Below, piece by piece: positions 7,469 through 15,360 of a stretch of 64,000 nt of DNA. The position numbers were made by a program, and so were the translations under genes. This DNA comes from Microbacterium mitrae (GTDB taxonomy: Bacteria; Actinomycetota; Actinomycetes; Actinomycetales; Microbacteriaceae), in the NCBI RefSeq assembly GCF_008017445.1, contig NZ_VRSW01000003.1:108279-172278 (forward strand), in the 5' to 3' direction. The stretch's first letter is position 1; each line of letters starts with the position of its first letter. The notes beneath the pieces were generated by a model. That model was given only the letters and a program-made list of their open reading frames with translations, did not search any database and had not been told where the DNA came from.

Positions 7469-8404
7469 GTGAGCGCCATTCCCGTCGTTATTGATTGCGA
7501 TCCCGGCCACGATGACGTGGTGGCGCTGTGGCTGGCGTTGGGAAACCCGGCCCTCGATGTGCGCGCCGTCACGACCGTCGGCGGCAATGTTCCGCTGCCC
7601 CTCACCACGATGAATGCGCGCGTCGCGCTGACCGTCGCCGGCGTCAACGATGTTCCGATCGCCGCGGGCGCTGCTGGCCCCTTGGTGCGGGAGCTCGAGA
7701 CCGCCGAGTTCATTCACGGCGAGAACGGCCTGGGCGGGCCCGAGCTGCCAACGCCCACGATGCCGCTTGACGACCGCACGGCTCAGCAGCTGATGATCGA
7801 CGTGATTGAGAGTGCGACGGAACCTGTCGCCATCATCGCAACCGGCCCCATCACGAACGTCGCGATTCTGTTGCGCGACCGCCCACAGCTGCTGCCGCGC
7901 ATTCGCGAAGTGGTGTGGATGGGCGGCTCAACTGAGCGCGGCAACGCGACGCCGTACGCCGAGTTCAACGCGCTGGTCGACCCGGAGGCGCTGACCATCG
8001 TGCTTGATTCTGGCGTGCGCTTCACGATGGTGGGTCTTAACGTCACGCACCAGGCACTGCTGACTGCCGAGGTGCGCGAGCGCATCATCGCCATTGGCAA
8101 CAACACCAGCCGATTCAGCGACGACCTGATGCGCTTCTTCTGCGACACGAACGAGGAGATCTACGGCATGCTGGACGGCCCACTGCACGACCCGGTTGCG
8201 GTGGCCGTGTTGGCAGCGCCCGAAACCGTCGAACTCGTGCACACCCGCCTCGATGTGGAGACCACCGGAACCCACACCAGCGGGGTGACGAGCGTAGACC
8301 TGCACGGCATGCTGGGTCGCGAACCCAATGCCTACGTCGCGATGGGGCTCGATGCTGACGCGTTTTGGAACCACGTCATCGCTGCGATTGCGACGCTCGA
8401 TTAG
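7469..8404 (+). CDS. Nucleoside hydrolase (IunH/Rih family)
   Basis: A 311-residue N-ribohydrolase that splits ribonucleosides into base and ribose for salvage. The family fingerprint DCDPGHDD at 8-15 provides the calcium-chelating aspartates. TGPITNVAILL and VVWMGGS are the next conserved blocks, FNALVDPEA is the equivalent of the NxxxDPEA motif, and a late DPVAVAVL carries the last metal-ligand Asp. The GTG start has a GAGAGG Shine-Dalgarno 6-7 nt upstream. Whether it prefers purines or pyrimidines cannot be decided. Confidence 0.93.
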   Translation: MSAIPVVIDCDPGHDDVVALWLALGNPALDVRAVTTVGGNVPLPLTTMNARVALTVAGVNDVPIAAGAAGPLVRELETAEFIHGENGLGGPELPTPTMPLDDRTAQQLMIDVIESATEPVAIIATGPITNVAILLRDRPQLLPRIREVVWMGGSTERGNATPYAEFNALVDPEALTIVLDSGVRFTMVGLNVTHQALLTAEVRERIIAIGNNTSRFSDDLMRFFCDTNEEIYGMLDGPLHDPVAVAVLAAPETVELVHTRLDVETTGTHTSGVTSVDLHGMLGREPNAYVAMGLDADAFWNHVIAAIATLD

Positions 8405-8506
8405 GGCGAATTGCTTTAGGCGGAGCGCGTTTGGCTCGTCGCGACAGAGCTAGTCTGAACGCGCTCGGCTAGTTGCGACGCGCGTGGTTAGTCGAGGCGC
8501 GTTTGG
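8405..8506. repeat. Short imperfect repeats (CGCGTTTGG / GTTAGTCG)
   Basis: The gap between the nucleoside hydrolase and the convergent mntR is filled by four degenerate units of the form GCGCGTTTGGTTAGTCG. No terminator hairpin is obvious. Confidence 0.45.
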
Positions 8507-9139
8507 TTAAGCGGTGAGCCAAACGGATCGCGCCGCGCCGGGCGGAAGTCTGCGTGGTTCGCCGTCGAGAACGACGCCTCTGTCGGCGACGGTCACCGTG
8601 GTTCCGATCTGCAATCCCGCGTCTTCAACTGCACGCAACAGGTCAGGATCGTGGTCGCTGACGCGCAGAATATTGCCGGTGTGGCCGACTGGAGCGTCGG
8701 CGAGCAGCACGAAGGCCGTGAATGCGACGGCGAGGTTTTCGTCGGGAATCGCATCGCCGTGCGGGTCAAACCGCGGACGCCCCAGCTGCTCATCAATCTT
8801 CGACAGCAAGCGGTCGCTGAGTGCGTGTTCCAGGATCTCGGCCTCGTCGTGAACTTCGTCCCACGAGTAGTCGAACGTCTTCACGAGCCAGGTTTCAATC
8901 AGCCGGTGCCGGCGCACCATGGCCAGGGCGCGGCGTTGGCCCGTCTCGGTGAGCGTGACTGCACCATACGGCACGTGCGAGACGAGGTCGGCGGCGGCAA
9001 GCTTCTTCACCATTTCGGTGACGCTTGACGGTGCAATACCCAGCTTGCCCGCCAAGACCGATGGCGTGATGGCCTCGTCTTGCCACTCCGTGTGGGCATA
9101 GACGGTCTTGAGGTAGTCGTCGGCCGCGGGTGATCTCAC
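8507..9139 (-). CDS. mntR: DtxR/MntR-family metal-dependent regulator
   Basis: A 210-residue iron- or manganese-dependent repressor. An N-terminal winged helix (about 10-70) carries the recognition segment GIAPSSVTEMVKKL. The dimerisation and metal-binding region holds RRHRLIETWLVKTF, WDEVHDEAEILEHALSD and CxxDPHG-like RFDPHGDAIP. The C-terminus (about 145-210) is an SH3/FeoA-like domain. I prefer the second of two adjacent GTGs (9139) because it lies exactly 6 nt from the TAGCCT -10 box. The symbol is a family-level guess: Mn versus Fe specificity is not certain. Confidence 0.85.
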   Translation of the reverse strand: MRSPAADDYLKTVYAHTEWQDEAITPSVLAGKLGIAPSSVTEMVKKLAAADLVSHVPYGAVTLTETGQRRALAMVRRHRLIETWLVKTFDYSWDEVHDEAEILEHALSDRLLSKIDEQLGRPRFDPHGDAIPDENLAVAFTAFVLLADAPVGHTGNILRVSDHDPDLLRAVEDAGLQIGTTVTVADRGVVLDGEPRRLPPGAARSVWLTA

Positions 9140-9145
9140 CACACC

Positions 9146-9151
9146 AGGCTA
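9146..9151 (-). promoter_or_regulatory. -10 box TAGCCT of mntR (leaderless)
   Basis: TAGCCT, then 6 nt to the second of two tandem GTG codons; only 3 nt to the first. The spacing rule seen elsewhere decides the start. Confidence 0.55.
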
Positions 9152-9299
9152 CCGAACCCGCGGCCCGGTGCGGAATGCTTCATGCACCGACGTCACAAAC
9201 CGCCCCCGCGCTGCGCCTGACTCTTCGGCGCGCTGTGCCTGTCTTTCCCGCGGGGTTGTGCCTGTCTTGCCACCCTCCGCGCTCCTGGCCCGTGCTCTG

Positions 9300-9420
9300 C
9301 CTGAGTGGTTCCGCAGTTCTGCCTGCATGGTTCCGCTGTTCTGCCTGCATGGTTCCGCTGTTCTGCCTGCACGGTTCCGCTGTTCTGCACGAGTGGTTCC
9401 CTGTTCTGCACGAGTGGTTG
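9300..9420. repeat. 22-bp tandem repeat, about 5.5 units
   Basis: The unit is CCTGCATGGTTCCGCTGTTCTG or a variant, repeated head to tail from 9300. Each full unit contains one GGTTCC. There are no unique spacers, so this is not a CRISPR array. Confidence 0.8.
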
Positions 9421-9470
9421 CCCCGTTTGGCCGCGACACGCCGCAAAAACCGGCTATCTGGCGTGTTCCA

Positions 9471-9526
9471 TCGTGCATAACAGGGTCGTGGTCGTGCATA
9501 ACAGGGTGGTGATCGTGCATAACACC
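9471..9526. repeat. 21-bp tandem repeat (TCGTGCATAACAGGGT...)
   Basis: Two full units plus a third partial one of TCGTGCATAACAGGGT with a variable 5-nt end, in the same gap upstream of the Met/Cys-rich protein. Confidence 0.75.
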
Positions 9527-9533
9527 GAAAGAA

Positions 9534-9594
9534 GGGGCGGAACCACGACAGGAGTGCCGAAACCAGGGCGCGAGGGGCGGAACCACGACAGGAG
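9534..9594. repeat. GGGGCGGAACCACGACAGGA direct repeat
   Basis: Two 21-bp copies beginning GGGGCGGAACCACGACAGGA at 9534 and 9574. The whole 9143-9741 gap shows no credible gene on either strand. Confidence 0.75.
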
Positions 9595-9741
9595 CCCGGA
9601 AACTCCGCACGCCCCAGAAACTCCACCCCGCCTGAAACAAACTGTTTACCGGGCGGCTCTGGTCGCGGTCGTGGCGCGGACGTAGCATGGGCACACGTGG
9701 GCGTACTCCTCGCGTCCACCCGGATGAAGGAGCTCGCCGTG

Positions 9742-10146
9742 ATGAACATGACCGAAATGATGAAGTCCATGCCGATGGACGACACCGCCATGGCCTCGAT
9801 GGATATGGCCGTCATGCAGGAGTGTATGGAGGCGTGCAACGCCTGTATGCAGGCTTGCACGATGTGCGCCGGAACCATGGCTGGCATGGAGGGCATGGGC
9901 AAGTGTGTCTCGCTGAGCGCCATGTGCGCCGAAATGTGCCAGACGATGATGAAGATGATGATGCATCCGATGGCGATGTCGGCCGACACCATGATGCCGA
10001 TGCTTCAGGCCACGATGGCCATGTGCAAGGCGTGCATGGACGAATGCATGCTGCACGCAGACATGAGCGAAACCTGCCGCATGTGCGCGATGGCGTGCGA
10101 AGCCGCCATGATGGCCTGCGAAAAGATGACGGCGTCAATGAGCTAA
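9742..10146 (+). CDS. Met/Cys-rich four-helix-bundle, Csp/DUF326-like protein
   Basis: A 134-residue protein with 39 Met and 15 Cys by hand count. The Cys lie in CxxxC and CxxC spacings along predicted helices (QECMEACNACMQACTMC; MCKACMDECM; CRMCAMACEAAMMAC), the pattern of cytosolic copper-storage proteins (Csp, DUF326), which load Cu(I) inside a four-helix bundle. The Met load, including runs such as MMKMMMHPMAM, is far beyond ordinary. No signal peptide is seen, implying a cytosolic location. AAGGAG at 9727-9732 favours the start at 9742 (or a GTG at 9739) over longer in-frame options. Copper binding is inferred from family and composition. Confidence 0.8.
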   Translation: MNMTEMMKSMPMDDTAMASMDMAVMQECMEACNACMQACTMCAGTMAGMEGMGKCVSLSAMCAEMCQTMMKMMMHPMAMSADTMMPMLQATMAMCKACMDECMLHADMSETCRMCAMACEAAMMACEKMTASMS

Positions 10147-10220
10147 CGCCGCACGCCAATCACACCGAGCACGCAGGCACCGGCCGCGCCCCGCTAAAGC
10201 CGCGCCCCGCGAAAGTCGAG

Positions 10221-10254
10221 AACCCGCGGAACCACAGAACCCGCGGAACCACAG
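10221..10254. repeat. 17-bp direct repeat AACCCGCGGAACCACAG x2
   Basis: Two adjacent perfect copies, each with a GGAACC, in the gap after the Met/Cys-rich gene. Confidence 0.7.
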
Positions 10255-10269
10255 AACCCCCGAAACGCC

Positions 10270-10593
10270 TCAGCGCGCGACGTTGAGGTGCAACTCGCCC
10301 GCGACCAGCACCGCGTAGCGGTCGTGCACCGACACCGGCTCGCCAACTCGTAGCGTGGTGGTCAGGTCGGCGTGGTTCCACACGCGCTCGGTCGCGCCAT
10401 CGAGCGTTGCAACGGTGACCCAACCGTCGACGTCAACCGCCGACACGATGCCGTCCACCCATCCGCTGGGCGTTGCCGTTGCCAGGCGCCACTGAATCGC
10501 GCCCAGTTGGTGACCCGCACGGTCGTGCACGCACATCATGCCCTGCTCGCAGGCGGTCGCAAGGGACTGCTGGAGACGGGCGGTGATAAGCAT
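10270..10593 (-). CDS. Hypothetical protein (107 aa)
   Basis: Unrecognised. The N-terminal half (MLITARLQQSLATACEQGMM) looks helical. The rest alternates short hydrophobic strands (GWVDGIVSAVDVDGWVTVAT; RYAVLVAGELHL) and suggests a small beta-rich domain. There is no signal peptide or membrane segment. AAAGGTT precedes the ATG at 10593 at a reasonable spacing. It stands alone between convergent and divergent neighbours, so context gives no function. Codon use is like the neighbours. Confidence 0.6.
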   Translation of the reverse strand: MLITARLQQSLATACEQGMMCVHDRAGHQLGAIQWRLATATPSGWVDGIVSAVDVDGWVTVATLDGATERVWNHADLTTTLRVGEPVSVHDRYAVLVAGELHLNVAR

Positions 10594-10765
10594 GATGAAC
10601 CTTTCGATGGGGTGACATTACGGTACGTCGCCCCCACCCGAACTCCGAAACCCCTCGTCACACGACGAAACAGAAGAGCGCTGCTGCCGCGAAACCACGT
10701 TACGCGGCACGGAACCACGCGGCGCGGCACGGAACCACGCGGCTGGGTGCCAGAACGCCAGCGAT

Positions 10766-10771
10766 TAGGCT
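10766..10771 (+). promoter_or_regulatory. -10 box TAGGCT of the SpoU methyltransferase (leaderless)
   Basis: TAGGCT, 6 nt (GGATGG), then GTG at 10778. Confidence 0.6.
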
Positions 10772-10777
10772 GGATGG

Positions 10778-11398
10778 GTGAGTGAAGAAACCCCGGAGCG
10801 GTCAACCCACGGCGTCGGCCCCTGGCAGGGGGAGTGGCCCGAGGGTGACTGGTACGACCCCGAGCTGCTGCGCGAGGGTGACACTCGCAATGTGATCGAC
10901 CGGTACCGCTACTGGACGATGGAAGCCATCGTCGCCGATCTCGATACCCACCGGCACGCCTTCCACGTCGCGATTGAAAACTGGCAGCACGACATGAACA
11001 TTGGTTCTATCGTGCGAAGCGCCAACGCATTTCTTGCCGACACCGTTCACATCATTGGCCGTCGCCGCTGGAACCGTCGCGGCGCCATGGTCACCGACCG
11101 CTACCAGCACGTCGTGCACCACGAAACTGTCGAGGCGTTTGCCGCGTGGGCTGCCAGCGAAAACCTGCCCATCCTCGCCGTCGACAACGTTGGCGACGCG
11201 AAGCCCGTCGACAAAGCCGAGTTGCCGAAGCGCTGCGTCATGCTGTTCGGCCAGGAGGGGCCCGGGCTTTCTCCCGAAGCGCTCGCGGCAGCCGACGCCT
11301 TCATCGAAATTACGCAGTACGGCTCAACGCGCTCGATCAATGCCTCCGCCGCCGGCGCCATCGTGATGTACGAATGGTGCCGCCGCCACGCCAGCTAG
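10778..11398 (+). CDS. SpoU/TrmH-family RNA 2'-O-methyltransferase
   Basis: A 206-residue SPOUT methyltransferase that would transfer a methyl group from SAM to a ribose 2'-OH in tRNA or rRNA. The three SpoU motifs are visible: motif 1 NIGSIVRSANAF with the catalytic Arg, motif 2 CVMLFGQEGPGLSPEAL, and motif 3 ITQYGSTRSINASAAGAIVMYEW forming the knot. The usual N-terminal substrate-binding domain is replaced by about 60 residues rich in W, D and E. The target nucleotide cannot be inferred. It has a leaderless GTG start. The 3' end is repeated downstream. Confidence 0.9.
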   Translation: MSEETPERSTHGVGPWQGEWPEGDWYDPELLREGDTRNVIDRYRYWTMEAIVADLDTHRHAFHVAIENWQHDMNIGSIVRSANAFLADTVHIIGRRRWNRRGAMVTDRYQHVVHHETVEAFAAWAASENLPILAVDNVGDAKPVDKAELPKRCVMLFGQEGPGLSPEALAAADAFIEITQYGSTRSINASAAGAIVMYEWCRRHAS

Positions 11399-11430
11399 CC
11401 AGCACGCCAGCTAGCCGCCACGCCAGCTAA
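11386..11430. repeat. 16-bp triplication of the methyltransferase 3' end
   Basis: CGCCACGCCAGCTAGC occurs three times in tandem with one or two changes. The first copy contains the gene's own stop codon (TAG), and the others lie beyond it. Confidence 0.7.
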
Positions 11431-11448
11431 GGCCGCCGTCACGACAAC

Positions 11449-11934
11449 TTAGACGGCGCCATCCTTAGTGAGCTGAGACACGTAGATGCCCTCGCCCTCA
11501 CCCGTGATGCGCAGTGTGATGGTTCCGCCACCGCTGAACTTCAATGATTCGGGCATGGCCACTTCGCACTCGATGGTCGTCGACTCAACGACCACCTCAT
11601 CATTGACCAGAACTTCGGCCGTGACGGCGCCATCTGAAGCGCAAGCGAACTGCGCGATCCAGCCCCCTTCGGCCGCCTCGGCCGCCGTCGCATCGACGGG
11701 TTCGCCGGGTGTGAGTACGCCCTCCGAGCGCAGCGCCACCGAGGCACCGGTCGAGTTGCGCGGCAGGATCGTCTCAAACGTCGGGCCGTCTGCCAGGTCG
11801 GCTGACGACGGCGAAACGGTGATCTGTGGTTCTGAGCTGGAGTCAACCGGCGTGGTTCCGGCGGTGCATCCGGCCAGCGTGAGCACGGCCGCCACGGCGA
11901 TGGCCGGGGTGATCAACCACATTCGCTTCGTCAT
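11449..11934 (-). CDS. Putative lipoprotein (161 aa)
   Basis: A secreted lipoprotein of unknown function. The signal peptide MTKRMWLITPAIAVAAVLTLAGC ends in a clear lipobox (L-A-G-C, Cys at 23), then an acidic Ser/Thr-rich linker, then a beta-rich domain (about 60-160) with a lone Cys pair (FACASD and IECEV) that could form a disulfide outside the membrane. No family is recognised. The start is supported by a leaderless -10 box and the signal peptide. Confidence 0.8.
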   Translation of the reverse strand: MTKRMWLITPAIAVAAVLTLAGCTAGTTPVDSSSEPQITVSPSSADLADGPTFETILPRNSTGASVALRSEGVLTPGEPVDATAAEAAEGGWIAQFACASDGAVTAEVLVNDEVVVESTTIECEVAMPESLKFSGGGTITLRITGEGEGIYVSQLTKDGAV

Positions 11935-11940
11935 GTCACC

Positions 11941-11946
11941 AGAGTA
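11941..11946 (-). promoter_or_regulatory. -10 box TACTCT of the lipoprotein gene (leaderless)
   Basis: TACTCT lies 6 nt upstream of the ATG at 11934. Confidence 0.5.
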
Positions 11947-11993
11947 GGCCGCCTGCTGTCAGACGCAACCCCATGCTCGCTGGCAATCAGCGG

Positions 11994-13316
11994 TTAAATG
12001 TTGTTCTCGATCCAAGCGTCCGTGCGAATGCGCGCCCCGAGCGTAACCAACCGCACCACCATGTAGAGCCCGAAGAAGCAGATCGCCACCCACACCAGCC
12101 CCCAAGCACCCGTGGGGTGCAGCACCGCGACGAGCCAGAGCGCCGGGAGAGTTGGAACCAGGTTGAGCAAGCCGACGATGGCAAGATATTTCGCGTCGCC
12201 GGCCCCCATCAGCACGCCATCGAGCACGAACACCATGCCACAAATGGGCTGCGCGACGGCGAGCACGATGAGCGCAGGCATGACAAGAGCGGCGAGGTCG
12301 GCGCTACCCGTGAACATCAGCCCGATAACGCCGCTGAGTCCGCCGATCAGCGCGCCAACGATGACGCCAAACCACGCGCCCCACGCGAGCGTTCGCCGCA
12401 GCACCAGGCGGGCAGCGCGCGGGTCATCTCGCCCGAGCGCCAAACCGATCAACGCTTGCGCGGCGATCGCGAGCGCATCCAGCGCAAACGCCGCGAACGA
12501 GAACATCGTGAACGCGATCTGCCAGCCGGCAAGCTCTTCGGTGCCGAGAGAGGTGGCAACGGCAACCGTCAACAGCAGTGTGAGGCGCAGGCTCACCGTG
12601 CGAAGCAACAGCCAGCCGCCGCTGCGGGCATTGCCCGCGACCCCGTCGCGCTGCGGCCGCAGCCGCGCATCATGGCGGCGGGCCAATCGCGCAACGATCA
12701 ATACGTAGGCGCCGACCATTCCCCATTGCGCCACCACGGTTCCGGCGGCAGAACCGCCAATGCCCCAACCGAAGCCGTAGATAAAGATGTAGTTGAGCAG
12801 CGCGTTCGCGCCGAAGCCCGCGCCCGCAATCCACAGTGGCGTGACCGTATTCTGTAGGCCGCGAAGGAGCCCCGTCGCCGCGAACACGATGAGCATCGCG
12901 GGCAGTCCGCCCATCGAGATGCCGAGGTAGATCGTGGCCTGTGCCGCCACATCGGCTGGCGCGTTGAACCACGAAACGAGCCAGGGGGTGGCGAGATAGC
13001 CTGCGGTGGCTAGAACGGCGCCAAGGCCGAGCGCCAACCACATGCCGTCAATGCCGACAGAGACCGCCGAGCGGGCATCGCCAGCCCCAAATTTGCGTGC
13101 AACGGCGGGAGTGGTCGAATAGGCGAGAAACACCATCAGACCGACGATGGTCTGCAATACTGCCGACGCGATGCCGAGACCGGCGAGCGGAACCGTGCCG
13201 AGATGACCGATCATGACCGAGTCGAGCATGAGAAACAGCGGCTCGGCGATGAGAGCACCGAGCGCCGGAAGTGCGAGCTTGAGGATGTCGCGATTCAGGG
13301 TCGAGGGTGCCGTCAC
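11994..13316 (-). CDS. MATE-family efflux transporter
   Basis: A 440-residue multidrug and toxin extrusion transporter (DinF-like branch) with about twelve hydrophobic segments in two pseudo-repeats. The N-terminal DILKLALPALGALIAEPLFLMLDSVMIGHLG is the standard first repeat opening (residues 9-39), and AYSTTPAVARKFGAGD closes the first cytoplasmic loop. It would export a cationic or toxic small molecule with H+ or Na+ antiport; the substrate is unknown. The GTG start is supported by a TAGGCT box at 6 nt. It is divergent from the M13 peptidase, sharing a gap of under 80 nt. Confidence 0.92.
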   Translation of the reverse strand: MTAPSTLNRDILKLALPALGALIAEPLFLMLDSVMIGHLGTVPLAGLGIASAVLQTIVGLMVFLAYSTTPAVARKFGAGDARSAVSVGIDGMWLALGLGAVLATAGYLATPWLVSWFNAPADVAAQATIYLGISMGGLPAMLIVFAATGLLRGLQNTVTPLWIAGAGFGANALLNYIFIYGFGWGIGGSAAGTVVAQWGMVGAYVLIVARLARRHDARLRPQRDGVAGNARSGGWLLLRTVSLRLTLLLTVAVATSLGTEELAGWQIAFTMFSFAAFALDALAIAAQALIGLALGRDDPRAARLVLRRTLAWGAWFGVIVGALIGGLSGVIGLMFTGSADLAALVMPALIVLAVAQPICGMVFVLDGVLMGAGDAKYLAIVGLLNLVPTLPALWLVAVLHPTGAWGLVWVAICFFGLYMVVRLVTLGARIRTDAWIENNI

Positions 13317-13322
13317 CGCTCC

Positions 13323-13328
13323 AGCCTA
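13323..13328 (-). promoter_or_regulatory. -10 box TAGGCT of the MATE gene (leaderless)
   Basis: TAGGCT with 6 nt to GTG on the minus strand. Confidence 0.6.
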
Positions 13329-13382
13329 TTGGTGTGCTGAAAAATCCCCCGGAATCGGCTCCGGCGCCTGCACGGATCGGCA

Positions 13383-13388
13383 TAGGCT
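13383..13388 (+). promoter_or_regulatory. -10 box TAGGCT of the M13 peptidase gene (leaderless)
   Basis: TAGGCT, GGGGGC, then ATG at 13395. Confidence 0.6.
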
Positions 13389-13394
13389 GGGGGC

Positions 13395-15359
13395 ATGAGT
13401 GCTCCTGCGCCTTCCGGCCTGAAAACCGAAGAATTCAACGACGAAATCCGCCCGCAAGACGACCTGTACCGTCACGTCAACGGTGACTGGATCGCACGCA
13501 CCGATATTCCCGACGACAAGGCCCGCTGGGGGTCGTTCAACGAGCTGGCGGAACAAGCCGAAAAGCACGTTCACGAGATCATCGAAGAGGTCGTCACGGC
13601 AGAACCCGGAACCGATGCTCGCAAGGCGGGCGACATCTACGCCAGTTTCATGGACACCGACGCGATCGCCGCGCGCGGCACCGCACCGCTTCAGCCGCTG
13701 CTTGATCGCGTCAACGCCATCACCGATGTTCCGACTCTGCTGACCGTGCTTGGCGTGTTTGATCGCGAAGGCATCGCAAGCATCATCGGCATGTTCGTCG
13801 AGCCTGACCCCGGCAACCCGGAGCGTTACGTTCCGTTTTTGCTGCAGGGCGGCATCACACTGCCCGACGAGAGCTACTTTCGTCTCGACAACTTCGCAAC
13901 GGTGCGCGAGCAGTACGTCGCCCACATTGAGACCATGCTGACCCTCGCGGGCGTTGAGAACGCGGCCGAGCAGTCGCAGCGCATCTTCGAGCTCGAAAAA
14001 GAGCTGGCCAGCCACCACTGGGACAACGTGCGAAGCCGCGACTCCGTCGCCACGTACAACCTGCGCACCTGGGGCGAGATGCAGGAGGCGATGGGCGTTG
14101 ACATGACGCCGTGGCGCGAGGCCGTCACGCCGAACGCACCGACGGCTCTCGATGAGGTTGTGCTGTACCAGCCCAGCTACTTTGAGGGGCTCGGAACCAT
14201 GCTGACGCCGGAGCGCGTCGCCGACTTCGTCTCGTGGTTGCGCTTCAAAGTTGTGCACGCGGCGGCCCCGTACCTGACCGATGAGCTGGTCGACGCCAAC
14301 TTTGCCTTCTACGGCACGGCGCTCACGGGTGTTCCGGTGATCCGCGAACGGTGGAAGCGCGGTGTCTCGCTCACCGAGGGCGCAATGGGTGAGGCGATCG
14401 GCAAGGTGTACGTTGACCGGCACTTCCCGCCGGCGGCGAAAGACGCGATGGATGACCTCGTCGCCAACGTCGTCGAGGCGTACCGCCAGAGCATCGTGAC
14501 GTTGGATTGGATGGGAGACGAGACGCGCGAGCGTGCCCTCGACAAGCTGTCCAAGTTCACGCCCAAAATCGGCTACCCGGTGAAGTGGCGGGACTACTCC
14601 ACGCTGGACATTTCGGCAGACGATCTGCTCGGCAACGTGCGCGCCACGAACGTGCACGAACATGACCGCCAGTTTGCTCGTGTTGGCGAACCCATCGACC
14701 GCGACGAATGGCTGATGACGCCGCAGACGGTCAACGCGTATTACAACCCGCTGATGAACGAGATCGTCTTTCCTGCCGCGATCTTGCAGTACCCGTTCTT
14801 TGACGCCGACCGCGATGCAGCCGCCAACTACGGCGGTATTGCCGCGGTCATTGGCCACGAAATCGGGCACGGGTTCGACGACCAGGGCGCCACGTTCAAT
14901 GGCGACGGCAAGCTCGAAGACTGGTGGACCGAAGCCGACAAGAAGGCGTTTGAAGAGCGCACCGCGTCGCTCATCGCGCAATACGACGCCCTGGTTCCGG
15001 TTGGCCTTGATGCCTCGCACACCGTCAATGGTGCGCTCACGATCGGCGAGAACATCGGTGACCTCGGTGGCCTCGGCATTGCGCTCAAGGCCTATGAACT
15101 GTCGCTTGCCGGTGCAGAAGCACCCGTGATTGACGGCTACACCGGCGTTCAGCGGCTGCTACTCAGCTGGGCTCAGGTCTGGCAGCAGAAGTCTCGCGAG
15201 GCCGAGACAATTCGCCTTCTCACCATCGACCCGCACTCGCCGGCCGAATTCCGCTGCAACCAGATTGTGCGCAACATTGATGCGTTCTACGAGGCGTTCA
15301 ACGTCACCGAATCCGACGATCTCTGGCTTGACGCTGACCAGCGCGTCACCATCTGGTGA
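13395..15359 (+). CDS. M13-family metallopeptidase (neprilysin/PepO type)
   Basis: A 654-residue zinc endopeptidase of oligopeptides. The catalytic site is complete: VIGHEIGHGFDDQGA (HExxH near residue 488) and ENIGDLGG near 551, which gives the third zinc ligand. The substrate-positioning NAYYNP and the NEIVFPAAILQYPFFD block precede them. The C-terminus has the conserved RCNQIVRNIDAFYEAFNV. There is no signal peptide, so like most actinobacterial PepO proteins it should be cytosolic. The start is fixed by the leaderless promoter. The next gene begins 1 nt past its stop. Confidence 0.95.
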   Translation: MSAPAPSGLKTEEFNDEIRPQDDLYRHVNGDWIARTDIPDDKARWGSFNELAEQAEKHVHEIIEEVVTAEPGTDARKAGDIYASFMDTDAIAARGTAPLQPLLDRVNAITDVPTLLTVLGVFDREGIASIIGMFVEPDPGNPERYVPFLLQGGITLPDESYFRLDNFATVREQYVAHIETMLTLAGVENAAEQSQRIFELEKELASHHWDNVRSRDSVATYNLRTWGEMQEAMGVDMTPWREAVTPNAPTALDEVVLYQPSYFEGLGTMLTPERVADFVSWLRFKVVHAAAPYLTDELVDANFAFYGTALTGVPVIRERWKRGVSLTEGAMGEAIGKVYVDRHFPPAAKDAMDDLVANVVEAYRQSIVTLDWMGDETRERALDKLSKFTPKIGYPVKWRDYSTLDISADDLLGNVRATNVHEHDRQFARVGEPIDRDEWLMTPQTVNAYYNPLMNEIVFPAAILQYPFFDADRDAAANYGGIAAVIGHEIGHGFDDQGATFNGDGKLEDWWTEADKKAFEERTASLIAQYDALVPVGLDASHTVNGALTIGENIGDLGGLGIALKAYELSLAGAEAPVIDGYTGVQRLLLSWAQVWQQKSREAETIRLLTIDPHSPAEFRCNQIVRNIDAFYEAFNVTESDDLWLDADQRVTIW

Positions 15360-15360
15360 G

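Noticed and set aside
9300-9526. Possible CRISPR array
   Set aside because: Units of 21-22 bp are head to tail with no unique spacers, and no cas genes are present.
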